NCBI RefSeq assembly: GCF_017991995.1
Contig: NZ_JAGOPN010000007.1
Location: 186,001-250,000 of the forward strand
DNA length: 64,000 nt
From: Pseudacidovorax sp.
GTDB taxonomy: Bacteria > Pseudomonadota > Gammaproteobacteria > Burkholderiales > Burkholderiaceae_C
Direction of reading: 5' to 3'
The notes beneath the pieces were generated by a model, which was not told where the DNA came from, made no database searches, and saw only the letters and a program-made list of their open reading frames with translations. Made by a program: the position numbers and the translations under genes. Each line of letters opens with the position of its first letter. The stretch's first letter is position 1. Below, one piece after another: positions 49,590 to 58,756 of the stretch.

Positions 49590-49622
49590 TTGCCGGCGCG
49601 CTTAGTTAACCATATAGTGAAT
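49590..49622 (+). promoter_or_regulatory. TetR-gene promoter with overlapping operator
   Basis: TTGCCG (49590-49595), 17-bp spacer, TATAGT (49613-49618). The -10 box is inside an imperfect palindrome TTAACCATATAGTGAAT (49606-49622) that resembles the perfect operator at 50337-50354 (shared ATTCAC...TGGT elements). Initiation near 49625 would leave only a few bases before the ATG at 49629, i.e. a nearly leaderless mRNA and autorepression by the TetR product. Confidence 0.55.
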
Positions 49623-49628
49623 TAGAAG

Positions 49629-50273
49629 ATGAGCGACGATCCCACCCTCTCCGAAACGCGCCTGCGCGATGCCGACCGCTCGCAGGCCGCCATCCTGCTG
49701 GCTGCGCGCGAGGAGTTCGCCGGACACGGCCTTGCCGGCGCACGGATGGACCGCATCGCCGAACGCGCCGATGTGAACAAGCGCCTCATCTACTACTACT
49801 TCGGCAGCAAGGACGAACTGTTCCTGGCCGTGCTCGAACGCGTCTATGCCGACATCCGGACGGCCGAGCAGCAGCTGCACCTGGACGAGGTCGAACCGGT
49901 GGAGGCGGTGCGGCGCCTGATCTCCTTCACCTGGCACTACTACCTGGAGCATCCGGAGTTCATCACCCTGCTCAACAGCGAGAACCTGCACCGCGCCGAG
50001 CATCTGCGCCGCTCCGACCGCATCCAGGAGATGAACTCGCCGCTGGTGCAGCTGCTGGACGGCGTGGTCGAGCGAGGCCGCCGTTCGGGCGTCTTCCGTG
50101 CGGGCGTCGACCCCATCCAGCTCTACATCTCGATCGCCTCGCTGTGCTACTTCTACCTGTCGAACAACCACACGCTCTCGGCCATCTTCGGGCGTGACCT
50201 GCGCGCGCCCAAGGCCATGGCGCAGCGGCTGTCGCACATGACGGAACTGGTGCTGGGCTACCTGATGCACTGA
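49629..50273 (+). CDS. TetR-family transcriptional regulator
   Basis: A 214-residue repressor. N-terminal HTH about residues 18-62 (ILLAAREEFAGHGLAGARMDRIAERADVNKRLIYYYF, cited here as the TetR_N pattern), C-terminal TetR_C-like ligand domain with aromatic-rich helix LYISIASLCYFYLSNNHTLS. Similar regulators sit beside aromatic and pyrimidine-type catabolic genes. It is the first gene of the plus-strand cluster, followed by an operator palindrome and a Bug binding-protein gene. Confidence 0.93.
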   Translation: MSDDPTLSETRLRDADRSQAAILLAAREEFAGHGLAGARMDRIAERADVNKRLIYYYFGSKDELFLAVLERVYADIRTAEQQLHLDEVEPVEAVRRLISFTWHYYLEHPEFITLLNSENLHRAEHLRRSDRIQEMNSPLVQLLDGVVERGRRSGVFRAGVDPIQLYISIASLCYFYLSNNHTLSAIFGRDLRAPKAMAQRLSHMTELVLGYLMH

Positions 50274-50299
50274 CCCGGGTATCTACCGACGACGACGCG

Positions 50300-50354
50300 T
50301 TGACGGCGCGAGAGCCCCGGAGACAGAATCTCCTAAATTCACCAATTGGTGAAT
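50300..50354 (+). promoter_or_regulatory. Promoter and perfect operator before the Bug gene
   Basis: TTGACG (50300-50305), 18-bp spacer, CAGAAT (50324-50329), then an 18-bp perfect palindrome ATTCACCAATTGGTGAAT (50337-50354) over the expected start of transcription. The Bug-gene Shine-Dalgarno (GGAG) follows at 50361. The related site in front of the tetR gene argues that the TetR protein binds both. Confidence 0.6.
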
Positions 50355-50373
50355 AAAACAGGAGACAAGACCG

Positions 50374-51351
50374 ATGCGCTTCGTTGCCGGCGCCGCCCTG
50401 GCGGCCGCTTTCACCCTGTCCGTCGCCCCGGTGCCCGCGCTTGCCGAGGCCGCCTACCCTAGCAAGCCGATCCGCGTGATCGTGCCCTTTGCGGCCGGCA
50501 GCACCACCGACATCATTGCCCGCGCCATCACCGACAAGATGAGCCAGAGCATGGGCCAGCAGCTGGTCATCGACAACCGCGGCGGCGCGAGCGGCACCAT
50601 CGGGCAGGCGGCCGTCGCCTCGGCCGCGCCGGACGGCTACACGGTGATGATCCATTCGTCCTCGCACACCGTCAGCCCGTCCACCTTCGCCAAGCTGCCC
50701 TTCGACACGGTGCGCGACTTCGCAGGCGTGACACCGATCTCCTCGCTGTCCAATGCGCTGGTGGTGTCGCCGCAGAAGGGCTACCGCACGCTGGGCGACC
50801 TGCTGGCCGCTGCCCGCGCCCAGCCGGGCAAGCTCAACTTCGCCTCGGCCGGCCAGGGCAGCGCCACGCACCTCAATGCCGAGAAGTTCAAGCTGGCGGC
50901 GCGCATCGATGCGACCAACATTCCCTTCAAGGGCTCGGCCGAGGCCGTCACCGAGGTGCTGGCCGGCCGCGTCGACTACTACTTCTCGCCCATCGCCCCC
51001 GTGATCGGGCAGATCCGCGAAGGCCAGTTGCTGGCCCTTGCGGTGGGATCGCCGCAACGCGCCAGCGCCCTGCCCGACGTGCCGACCACGGCCGAAGCCG
51101 GCGTGCCCGGCTCCGAATTCAACTTCTGGATCGGCATGATGGCCCCGGCCAAGACACCGCGCCCCGTGATCGAGCGGCTGCATGCCGAGGTGCTCAAGGC
51201 CCTGGCCACGCCCGAGGTCAAGGAGCGCTTCGCCAAGCTGGGCGCCGACACCTGGACGCTCAAGCCCGAGCAGTTCGACGCCTACATCAAGGACGAGATC
51301 GCCAGCAACGCTTCGGTGGTCAAGGCCGCCGGCCTGGCGGCCCAGCAGTGA
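50374..51351 (+). CDS. Tripartite tricarboxylate transporter-type (Bug) binding protein
   Basis: A 325-residue periplasmic binding protein with a Sec signal peptide (about 1-24, ending ALAEA). Bug-family signatures: YPSKPIRVIVPFAAGSTTDIIAR, NRGGASGTIG, PDGYTVMI and LPDVPTTAEAGVPG. Bug proteins are hugely expanded in Bordetella and Comamonadaceae; they bind organic acids such as citramalate, aromatic acids or nicotinate. No TctA/TctB membrane components are encoded here, so it may serve as an orphan binder or sensor for the cluster. Confidence 0.93.
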   Translation: MRFVAGAALAAAFTLSVAPVPALAEAAYPSKPIRVIVPFAAGSTTDIIARAITDKMSQSMGQQLVIDNRGGASGTIGQAAVASAAPDGYTVMIHSSSHTVSPSTFAKLPFDTVRDFAGVTPISSLSNALVVSPQKGYRTLGDLLAAARAQPGKLNFASAGQGSATHLNAEKFKLAARIDATNIPFKGSAEAVTEVLAGRVDYYFSPIAPVIGQIREGQLLALAVGSPQRASALPDVPTTAEAGVPGSEFNFWIGMMAPAKTPRPVIERLHAEVLKALATPEVKERFAKLGADTWTLKPEQFDAYIKDEIASNASVVKAAGLAAQQ

Positions 51352-51415
51352 CGTACGGCGGCGGCGCCGCCGCCCCGGCCCCTTCCGCCTTCCAAACCTC
51401 GAGGAGCGAAGTCCC

Positions 51416-52156
51416 ATGATGGACGCGTACGACGCCGCCTATTACCGGCACCATGGCCACCTGACGGTCAATGGCGTGTTCACCCCGACCGAGATGGATG
51501 CCGTGGTGCACGACATCGAGGCCTGGGGCGAGTCCTTCCTGGGCGCCCTGCCGCCCGAGCAGCGCGCCTGGTACGTCGACGGCGGCGTTCAGGCCCGCAC
51601 CGTGTTGCGCAAGCTGGACAACCCCCACACCCAGCGCATGGCCGTGCAGGCCCTGGCGCGCGACCGACGACTGCTCGATCTGGTGGAGACGCTGATCGGC
51701 CCGGGCGTGTCGGTGTACTTCAGCCAGATCTTCTTCAAGCCGCCCGAAGGGGGTGGCCCCAAGCCAGCGCACCAGGACAACTTCTACTTCGGCCCCGAGG
51801 ATCCGGAGGGCATGGTGACCGCCTGGATCGCCCTGGACGATGCCACGCTGGAGAACGGCTGCCTCTACTACGGCGACGGCACCAACCTGGGGCCGGTGTA
51901 CGAACACTTCGCGCCGGAGAACGAGCCCTACAACCTGCAGGTGCCGCACGAGATCCTGGACCGCCAGCCGATGACCCCCGCGCCGGTGCGCAAAGGCGGG
52001 GTGAGCTTCCACCATGGCAACACCTTCCACTACTCCGGCCCCAACCAGAGCCGCCACTGGCGCCGGGCCTGCGCGCTGCACTTCGTGAGCAACACCAACC
52101 ATTTCGCGAAGCCGGCCCTGCCCTATGACCACTCGCTGAAGCTGCAGGTGTCGTGA
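51416..52156 (+). CDS. Phytanoyl-CoA dioxygenase (PhyH) family oxygenase
   Basis: A 246-residue Fe(II)/2-oxoglutarate oxygenase. The iron triad is visible: PAHQDNFYF gives His-x-Asp, and the distal His with the 2OG-binding Arg are in FHYSGPNQSRHWRR. Bacterial PhyH proteins hydroxylate varied small molecules (ectoine, phosphonates, alkylated compounds). GAGGAG at 51401-51406 supports ATG 51416. Its stop overlaps the next start (TGATG), linking it to the ABC permease. Confidence 0.9.
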   Translation: MMDAYDAAYYRHHGHLTVNGVFTPTEMDAVVHDIEAWGESFLGALPPEQRAWYVDGGVQARTVLRKLDNPHTQRMAVQALARDRRLLDLVETLIGPGVSVYFSQIFFKPPEGGGPKPAHQDNFYFGPEDPEGMVTAWIALDDATLENGCLYYGDGTNLGPVYEHFAPENEPYNLQVPHEILDRQPMTPAPVRKGGVSFHHGNTFHYSGPNQSRHWRRACALHFVSNTNHFAKPALPYDHSLKLQVS

Positions 52157-52977
52157 TGGATGGATCGCCCCCCTCTGCCCGCCCGCGCTTCGAGCTGCAA
52201 CGCTGGCTCATGCATCCGGCCACGCGCCCCGTCTGGCTGCTCGTGCTGCTGCTGTTGCTGTGGGACCTGGCCGTGCGCATCTTTTCGATCCCGCCCTACC
52301 TGATCCCGCCGCCGGCCGCCGTGGTCAAGCAGTTGGTGGCGGAGTGGCCGATGCTGCTGCAGCAGAGCCTGCCCACGCTCTATGCCACGCTGGGTGGCTT
52401 CATCGCCTCGGCGGTGATCGGCGTGCCGATCGCGATGTGGATCGCCTATTCGCGAACGGTCGAGAGCTTCGTCTACCCGCTGCTCGTGTTCTCGCAGTCC
52501 GTGCCCAAGGTGGCGGTGGCACCGCTGTTCGTCGTGTGGTTCGGCTTCGGCATCGTGCCCAAGGTCATCGCCGCCTTCCTCCTGGGCTTCTTCCCCGTGG
52601 TCGTGTCCACGGTGCAGGGCTTCAAGTCGGTGGAGCCGGACGTGATCGACCTGGCCCGCTCGATGGGCGCCAACCCGCTCAAGATCTTCCTCAAGTTCCG
52701 CCTGCCGCAAGCCCTGCCCGCCATCTTCAGCGGACTGAAGGTGTCGGTCACGCTGGCCGTGGTGGGCGCGGTGGTCGGCGAATTCGTCGGCGCCAACTCA
52801 GGCATCGGCTTCGTGCTGCAGCGCGCCACGGGCACCTTCGACCTGCCGCTGATGTTCGCGGCGCTGGTGGTGCTTTCGATGATGGGTGTGCTGCTGTTCC
52901 TGGCGGTCGAGGTGGTGGAGCGATGGCTCATGCCCTGGCACGCCTCGCAGCGCCACGACCTTCAGGCCACGGCCTGA
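52156..52977 (+). CDS. ABC transporter permease (SsuC/TauC/ThiX-type)
   Basis: A 273-residue inner-membrane permease with about six helices and the BPD_transp_1 EAA-type loop (DLARSMGANPLKIFLKFRLPQALPAIFSGLK region). This family imports taurine, sulfonates, nitrate, or pyrimidine precursors. Start ATG 52156 overlaps the previous stop; GTG 52153 is an alternative. It forms a full importer with the binding protein and ATPase that follow. Confidence 0.93.
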   Translation: MDGSPPSARPRFELQRWLMHPATRPVWLLVLLLLLWDLAVRIFSIPPYLIPPPAAVVKQLVAEWPMLLQQSLPTLYATLGGFIASAVIGVPIAMWIAYSRTVESFVYPLLVFSQSVPKVAVAPLFVVWFGFGIVPKVIAAFLLGFFPVVVSTVQGFKSVEPDVIDLARSMGANPLKIFLKFRLPQALPAIFSGLKVSVTLAVVGAVVGEFVGANSGIGFVLQRATGTFDLPLMFAALVVLSMMGVLLFLAVEVVERWLMPWHASQRHDLQATA

Positions 52978-53022
52978 TCGACGCCGCCCCCTTTCGCCTT
53001 CGCCCTTCAAGGAGACACTTGC

Positions 53023-54021
53023 ATGGAACGTCGACACCTTCTGCGCGCGGCCGCTACCGCCGCCCTGGCCGCCAGCATGGCCGCGCCTGCCTTCGCGCAG
53101 CAGCGCGACAAGGTCACGCTGCTCTTGAACTGGTACGTGTACAGCGAGCACGCGCCCTTCTTCATCGGCAAGGAGCGAGGCTTCTATGCCGACGAGGGCA
53201 TCGACCTCGACATCCAGGAGGGCCGCGGCTCCGCGGTCTCGATCCAGGCCGTCGCGGCCAACTCGGCCACCTTCGGCTACGTGGACGTGCCGACCATGAT
53301 CAAGGCCGCCACCAAGGGCGCGCCGGTCAAGGCGGTGGGCGTGGCCCTGCAGGTCAGCCCCATGTCGGTGATGGGCCTGGCCGAGAAGAACATCAAGACG
53401 CCCAAGGACATCGTCGGCAAGACGGTGGCCATGACGCCCGGCGACTCGATGAGCCAGATCTGGCCGCTGTTCCTGAAGAAAACCGGCCTGCAGGAAGGCC
53501 AGTACAAGGTGGTCTCCGGCGATGCGCAGACCAAGCTCAATGCCGTGATCCACGGCCAGGCCGACCTCCTGCTGGGCTACCTGATGGACCAGAACATCAA
53601 GGTGCAGGACGCCACCAAGAAGCCGGTGCAGGTCATCCGCTTCGCCGACTACGGCGTCAACCTGATCAGCTCGGGCATCGTGGCCCACAAGGACACGCTG
53701 GCCAACAAGGGCGACCTGGTACGTCGCTTCATGCGCGCCACCACGCGCGCCTTCGAGGCCACCGAGAAGGAGCCGGAGGCCGCCATCGATGCGTTGCTCA
53801 AGGCCAACAGCAAGGCCGGTCAGCGCGACACGCTGATCATCGGCATCAAGCTCACCACGCCGCTCTATCACTCGCCCGAGACCCAGAAGCTGCGGCCGCT
53901 GCGCGCCTCGATGAAGGACATCGACGAGTCGCTCGACCTGCTCGTGCAGTACGGCGGCCTCGACGCTGCCCAGCGCGGCAAGGCCCAGGACTGGGTCACC
54001 AACGACTTCCTGCCGCAATGA
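53023..54021 (+). CDS. ABC transporter substrate-binding protein (NMT1/THI5-like)
   Basis: A 332-residue periplasmic binding protein; N-terminal signal MERRHLLRAAATAALAASMAAPAFAQ could be Sec or Tat. The mature part begins KVTLLLNWYVYSEHAPFFIGKERGFY, the NMT1/SsuA-like pattern shared with hydroxymethylpyrimidine and riboflavin-precursor binders, with an aromatic NWYVYSEHAPF pocket strand. AAGGAG at 53009-53014 supports the start. Ligand not identified. Confidence 0.92.
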   Translation: MERRHLLRAAATAALAASMAAPAFAQQRDKVTLLLNWYVYSEHAPFFIGKERGFYADEGIDLDIQEGRGSAVSIQAVAANSATFGYVDVPTMIKAATKGAPVKAVGVALQVSPMSVMGLAEKNIKTPKDIVGKTVAMTPGDSMSQIWPLFLKKTGLQEGQYKVVSGDAQTKLNAVIHGQADLLLGYLMDQNIKVQDATKKPVQVIRFADYGVNLISSGIVAHKDTLANKGDLVRRFMRATTRAFEATEKEPEAAIDALLKANSKAGQRDTLIIGIKLTTPLYHSPETQKLRPLRASMKDIDESLDLLVQYGGLDAAQRGKAQDWVTNDFLPQ

Positions 54022-54052
54022 GCGCGGCATTGGCCACCCCGAAGGCGAATCC

Positions 54053-54880
54053 ATGAGTGCCGTGCCGTCCAACGTCGTCCCGCTGGCCGCCGGCGCCCGC
54101 ACCGGCCAGGTGCTGATCGAAGGCCGAGGCGTTCGCAAGGTCTACCGCACCCGCGAGGGCGAGGTCGAGACGCTGCGGCCGCTGGACTTCCAGATCCGCG
54201 CCGGAGAGTTCGTCTCGGTGGTGGGGCCTTCGGGCTGCGGCAAGAGCACGCTGATGAAGATGGTGGCCGGCCTGCTGCCCATCTCCGGCGGCGAGCTGCG
54301 GCTGGCGGGCAAGCCGGTGACCGGACCGCAGACCGACGTCGGCATCGTGTTCCAGAGCGCACTGCTGCTGCCCTGGCGCAGGGTGATCGACAACATCCTG
54401 CTGCAGGCCGAGATCCGCGGCATGCCCATGGCCGCGGCTCGCCAGCGGGCCGAGTCGCTGATCGCCATGGCGGGCCTGCAAGGCTTCGAGCACAAGTACC
54501 CGTGGCAGTTGTCGGGCGGCATGCAGCAGCGCGTGGCCATCCTGCGCGCCCTGCTGCACGACCCGCCCGTGCTGCTGATGGACGAGCCCTTCGGTGCGCT
54601 GGACGCCATGACCCGCGAGCGCATGAACCTGGAGCTGCAGCGCATCTGGCAGGCCTCGGGCAAGACGGTGCTGCTGATCACCCACAGCATTCCGGAGGCG
54701 GTGTTCCTGTCCGACCGCGTGCTGGTGATGAGCGAGCGGCCCGGCCGCATCGCCGCCACCTACGACATCGACCTGCCCCGCCCCCGTCCGCTGGACGTGA
54801 TGGGCACCGAGGCCTTCGCCGCCTACGCGCGCCAGCTGCGCGCGCACTTCTACGCGCAGGGCCACCTGGATGCGCACTGA
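54053..54880 (+). CDS. ABC transporter ATP-binding protein (SsuB/TauB-type)
   Basis: A 275-residue ATPase: Walker A GPSGCGKST (about 58-66), Q-loop FQSALLLPWR, signature LSGGMQQR (about 152), Walker B VLLMDEPFGALD and His-switch ITHSIPEA. Energises the permease encoded upstream. Its last codons overlap the start of the enolase-superfamily gene by 11 bases, so transport and catabolism are co-expressed. Confidence 0.95.
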   Translation: MSAVPSNVVPLAAGARTGQVLIEGRGVRKVYRTREGEVETLRPLDFQIRAGEFVSVVGPSGCGKSTLMKMVAGLLPISGGELRLAGKPVTGPQTDVGIVFQSALLLPWRRVIDNILLQAEIRGMPMAAARQRAESLIAMAGLQGFEHKYPWQLSGGMQQRVAILRALLHDPPVLLMDEPFGALDAMTRERMNLELQRIWQASGKTVLLITHSIPEAVFLSDRVLVMSERPGRIAATYDIDLPRPRPLDVMGTEAFAAYARQLRAHFYAQGHLDAH

Positions 54881-56327
54881 GGCGGGTTCATCGTCGGCCG
54901 GCGCCGGGCTGCCGCTGCGCGTGCGGCGGGTGGAGGCCGGCGTGCGCGACATGCGGTTGCGCCTGCCCTTCCGCTTCGGGCAGGTCACGCTCACCCGCTG
55001 CCCGCAGCTCTTCGTGCGGGTCGAGGTCGAGGTGGCCGGCCACGGCAGCGCATTCGGCCATGCCGCCGAGATGATGGTGCCGCGCTGGTTCGACAAGCGC
55101 TCCGAGCGCGATGCCGCCCACAACATCGCCGACCTGGCCACCGCCTTCACACGCGCCGCACAGGCCTACGAGAACGACCAGCCCGCCAGCGCCTTCGGTC
55201 TCTTCGAGCGGCACTGCAGCGCTCTGGCCGTCGCGGGTCGATCCGCTGGCGAGACCGCCCTGAGCACCACCTTCGGCCAGGCCGTGCTGGACCGCGCCGT
55301 GCTCGACGCCCTGTGCCGCGCCGCCGGGTTGCCGGTGCACGAGGCCCTGGCGCGCAACCTGCCGGGCCTGGCCGACACGCCCCTGCTGCCCGACCTGGCC
55401 GGCTGGGACTGGAACGGCTGGCTGCGCACGCGCCATCCGGCTGCCACGCTGCAGGCCCGCCACACCATCGGCATGCTCGATGCGCTGGACGACGAGCCGG
55501 CCGGCGTCGACGCCCAGGCACTGCCCGCCACCCTGCCCGCGGTGATCCGCCGCTACGGCCACCGCTTCTTCAAGATCAAGCTCGGCGGCGACCCGCAGGC
55601 CGACCTCGACCGGCTGGACGCCGTGCTGGCTGTGCTGGACCGCCTCTGCCCGCAGCACCGCTACACGCTCGACGGCAACGAGCAATACGCCGACATCGAC
55701 CGCCTGGCGCACCTGGCCGACGGCCTGCGCACGCTGCCGCGCGTGGCGCAGCGGCCGCAGGCGCTGCTCTACCTGGAGCAGCCGCTGCCGCGCGACGGCA
55801 GCTTCGTCGACGGCCTGGCGGCATTGCGCCTGCCCGTTCCGCTGCTGCTGGACGAGGGCGATGCCGCGCTGGACAGCTTCGTGCAGGCGCGCGCCGCAGG
55901 CTGGGCCGGCATCTCCAGCAAAGGCTGCAAAGGCATCTGGAAGGCACTGGCCAATCGCGCGCGCCGCGAGCAGCAGGCGAGCGCCCATGGCACGCCGCCT
56001 TTCCTTTCGGCCGAAGACCTCACCTGCCAGGCCGGCCTGTCGGTCCAGCAGGACCTGGCCTGGGCCGCCCTGCTCGGCCTCACGCATGCGGAGCGCAACG
56101 GCCACCACTACGTGGATGGCTTCGGTACCGCACCGGATGCCGAAGCCCAGGCCTTTGCCAAGGCCCACCCCGATCTGTACGAGTGCAGCGCCGGCCGGCC
56201 CCGGCTGGCGATCCGCGAGGGCGCCATCGCGCTGGACTCGCTGTTCGCCCAGCCTGGCTTTGCCACCGGCGCCCTGCCCCACTTCGACCACCTCGCACCG
56301 CTCGATCACGCCTCGTCGATGGTCTGA
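54870..56327 (+). CDS. Enolase-superfamily (mandelate racemase-like) enzyme
   Basis: A 485-residue protein with the enolase-superfamily barrel: Lys-x-Lys in FFKIKLGGD (Lys235, Lys237), first metal ligand region LDGNEQY (Asp268, Asn270, Glu271), second YLEQPLP (near 303) and third LLLDEGD (near 328). Members abstract an alpha-proton from a carboxylate; most in sugar pathways are acid-sugar dehydratases. It is about 100 residues longer than typical mandelate racemases, with an extended C-terminus. Start ATG 54870 overlaps the ATPase gene. Confidence 0.82.
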   Translation: MRTEAGSSSAGAGLPLRVRRVEAGVRDMRLRLPFRFGQVTLTRCPQLFVRVEVEVAGHGSAFGHAAEMMVPRWFDKRSERDAAHNIADLATAFTRAAQAYENDQPASAFGLFERHCSALAVAGRSAGETALSTTFGQAVLDRAVLDALCRAAGLPVHEALARNLPGLADTPLLPDLAGWDWNGWLRTRHPAATLQARHTIGMLDALDDEPAGVDAQALPATLPAVIRRYGHRFFKIKLGGDPQADLDRLDAVLAVLDRLCPQHRYTLDGNEQYADIDRLAHLADGLRTLPRVAQRPQALLYLEQPLPRDGSFVDGLAALRLPVPLLLDEGDAALDSFVQARAAGWAGISSKGCKGIWKALANRARREQQASAHGTPPFLSAEDLTCQAGLSVQQDLAWAALLGLTHAERNGHHYVDGFGTAPDAEAQAFAKAHPDLYECSAGRPRLAIREGAIALDSLFAQPGFATGALPHFDHLAPLDHASSMV

Positions 56328-56367
56328 GCCGCCCCTTTCCCCTGCAATTTCTAGAGAGGAGCCTTCC

Positions 56368-57543
56368 ATGGCCACACAACGACTCGGACTGATCATGCAC
56401 GGCGTCACCGGACGCATGGGCATGAACCAGCACCTGATCCGCTCCATCTGCGCCATCCGCGCGCAGGGCGGTGTCCAACTCGCCAACGGCGACCGCGTGA
56501 TGCCCGACCCCATCCTCATCGGCCGCAATGCCGAGAAGATCGAGGCGCTGGCCCGCGCCCATGGCATCGATCGCTGGGGCACCGACCTGGAGGTGGCGCT
56601 TGCCAATCCGCAAGACACCGTCTTCTTCGACGCCGGCACCACCCAGATGCGCCCGCAACTGCTGGCCCAGGCCATCCGCGCCGGCAAGCACGTGTACTGC
56701 GAAAAGCCCATCGCCACCAACCTCAACGAGGCGGTGGAGATCGCGCGCCTGGCCGACGAGGCCGGCCGCACGAAGGGCATCAAGCACGGCGCCGTCCAGG
56801 ACAAGCTCTTCCTGCCCGGCCTTCGCAAGCTGGACATGCTGCGCCGCGCCGGCTTCTTCGGGCGCATGCTGTCGGTGCGGCTGGAGTTCGGGTACTGGGT
56901 GTTCGAAGGCGACCTGCAGCCGATCCAGCGCCCCAGCTGGAATTACCGCAAGGAAGACGGCGGCGGAATGATCCTGGACATGATGTGCCACTGGCGCTAT
57001 GTGCTCGACAACCTGTTCGGCGAGGTGAAGTCGGTCAGCTGCCTGGGCACCACGCACATCCCCAAGCGCTGGGACGAGGCCGGCCAGCCCTACGAGGCCA
57101 CGGCCGACGACGCGGCCTACGCCACCTGCCAGCTCACCGGCCACAACGGCGAGCCGGTGATCGCGCAGATCAACATGAGCTGGGTCACGCGCGTGCGCCG
57201 CGACGACCTGGTGACCTTCCACGTCGACGGCACCGACGGCTCGGCCGTCGCAGGCCTGCAGAGCTGCCGGGCGCAGTCCCGCGTGGCCACGCCGCGGCCG
57301 GTGTGGAACCCGGACATCAAGCAGACGATGAACTTCTTCGACCAGTGGCAGGAGATCCCGGACGTCGAGACCTACGACAACGGCTTCAAGATCCAGTGGG
57401 AACACTTCATCCGCCACGTGGTGGAAGACGCGCCCTACAAGTGGACCCTGCCCGAAGGCGCCAAGGGCGTGCAGCTGGTGGAGGCCGCGCTCGACTCCTG
57501 GAAGGAGCGGCGCTGGATCGACGTGCCGCCGCTCAAGGTCTGA
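56368..57543 (+). CDS. Gfo/Idh/MocA-family dehydrogenase
   Basis: A 391-residue NAD(P)-dependent oxidoreductase. N-terminal Rossmann start LGLIMHGVTGRMGMNQH (GxxGRMG), the EKP catalytic motif in YCEKPIATN (Lys113), and a C-terminal alpha/beta domain. The family oxidises hydroxyls of sugars, inositols and related polyols or acts on glycosides. GAGAGGA at 56354-56360 supports the start. It lies between the enolase-like and DUF993 genes. Confidence 0.92.
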   Translation: MATQRLGLIMHGVTGRMGMNQHLIRSICAIRAQGGVQLANGDRVMPDPILIGRNAEKIEALARAHGIDRWGTDLEVALANPQDTVFFDAGTTQMRPQLLAQAIRAGKHVYCEKPIATNLNEAVEIARLADEAGRTKGIKHGAVQDKLFLPGLRKLDMLRRAGFFGRMLSVRLEFGYWVFEGDLQPIQRPSWNYRKEDGGGMILDMMCHWRYVLDNLFGEVKSVSCLGTTHIPKRWDEAGQPYEATADDAAYATCQLTGHNGEPVIAQINMSWVTRVRRDDLVTFHVDGTDGSAVAGLQSCRAQSRVATPRPVWNPDIKQTMNFFDQWQEIPDVETYDNGFKIQWEHFIRHVVEDAPYKWTLPEGAKGVQLVEAALDSWKERRWIDVPPLKV

Positions 57544-57568
57544 TGGTCGCCGAACCGAGGTACACGCC

Positions 57569-58756
57569 ATGGCCCTGACCCTTCGCCTGCCCGACGCCGA
57601 CGGCCGCCTGGCCCCCTACACGCTCAGCGGCGCCGCGCCCGTGCAGCCGCAGCCGGGCGCACGCTTCAACCGCATCGCCTACTCGGCCGCGCACGTCGTG
57701 GCCGACCCGCTCGCGGCCATCGACCCGTGGCTGCAATGCGCCGTCGACTGGGACGCCACCCTGGCCTACCGCCGCCACCTGTGGTCGCTGGGCCTGGGCG
57801 TGGCCGAGGCCATGGACACGGCCCAGCGTGGCATGGGCCTGGACTGGCCCACGTCGCTGGAACTCATCGGCCGCTCCATCGACGCCGCGCGCGACGTGCC
57901 GGGCGCCTTCCTCGCCTCCGGCTGCGGCACCGACCACCTGGATCTGGCCGAGGTGCGCAGAGTGGACGACGTGATCCGGGGCTACGAGACGCAGATGGCC
58001 GCCATCGAAGCCCTGGGCGGCAAGCTGATCGTGATGGCCAGCCGCGCGCTGGCCCGCGTGGCGAAGAGCCCCGCCGACTATGAGCGCGTGTACGACCGGG
58101 TGCTGAGCCAGGCGAAGCAGCCGGTGGTGCTGCACTGGCTGGGCGACATGTTCGACCCTGCGCTGGCCGGCTACTGGGGCACCACCGATGTGGATGCCGC
58201 CATGGACACGGCCCTGGGCATCATTGCCGCGCATCCGCACAAGGTCGATGGCATCAAGATCTCGCTGCTCGACAAGGACAAGGAGATCGCCATGCGCCGC
58301 CGGCTTCCCGCCGGCGTGCGCATGTACACCGGCGACGACTTCAACTATGCCGAGCTGATCGCCGGCGACGGCGCCGGCACCGAACCCACACACGGCAAGA
58401 GCGATGCGCTGCTGGGCATCTTCGACGCCATCGCGCCGGCAGCGAGCGCGGCGCTGGCCGCACTGGCACAGGGCAACACGGCGCGCTTCCACGAGATCCT
58501 GGCGCCGACGGTGCCGCTGTCGCGCCACATCTTCCGGGCGCCCACGCGCTTCTACAAGACGGGCGTGGTCTTCATGGCCTGGCTCAACGGCCACCAGTCG
58601 CACTTCACCATGGTGGGCGGGCAGCAGAGCACGCGCTCGCTGCCGCACCTGGCCGAGCTGTTCCGCCTGGCCGACGCGGCGCACCTGCTGGCCGATCCGG
58701 AACTGGCGGTGCGGCGCATGAAGGCACTGCTGGCCACGCACGGGGTGGAGGGCTGA
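57569..58756 (+). CDS. DUF993 protein (dihydrodipicolinate synthase-like)
   Basis: A 395-residue protein of the DUF993 family, a TIM-barrel relative of the DHDPS/N-acetylneuraminate lyase group. The PVVLHWLGDMFDP stretch and the lysine in HPHKVDGIKISLLD (the Schiff-base lysine position in DHDPS-type aldolases) are notable. An aldolase or lyase role is likely but unproven. It frequently co-occurs with Gfo/Idh/MocA and sugar-isomerase genes, as here. Its stop overlaps the next start. Confidence 0.85.
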   Translation: MALTLRLPDADGRLAPYTLSGAAPVQPQPGARFNRIAYSAAHVVADPLAAIDPWLQCAVDWDATLAYRRHLWSLGLGVAEAMDTAQRGMGLDWPTSLELIGRSIDAARDVPGAFLASGCGTDHLDLAEVRRVDDVIRGYETQMAAIEALGGKLIVMASRALARVAKSPADYERVYDRVLSQAKQPVVLHWLGDMFDPALAGYWGTTDVDAAMDTALGIIAAHPHKVDGIKISLLDKDKEIAMRRRLPAGVRMYTGDDFNYAELIAGDGAGTEPTHGKSDALLGIFDAIAPAASAALAALAQGNTARFHEILAPTVPLSRHIFRAPTRFYKTGVVFMAWLNGHQSHFTMVGGQQSTRSLPHLAELFRLADAAHLLADPELAVRRMKALLATHGVEG

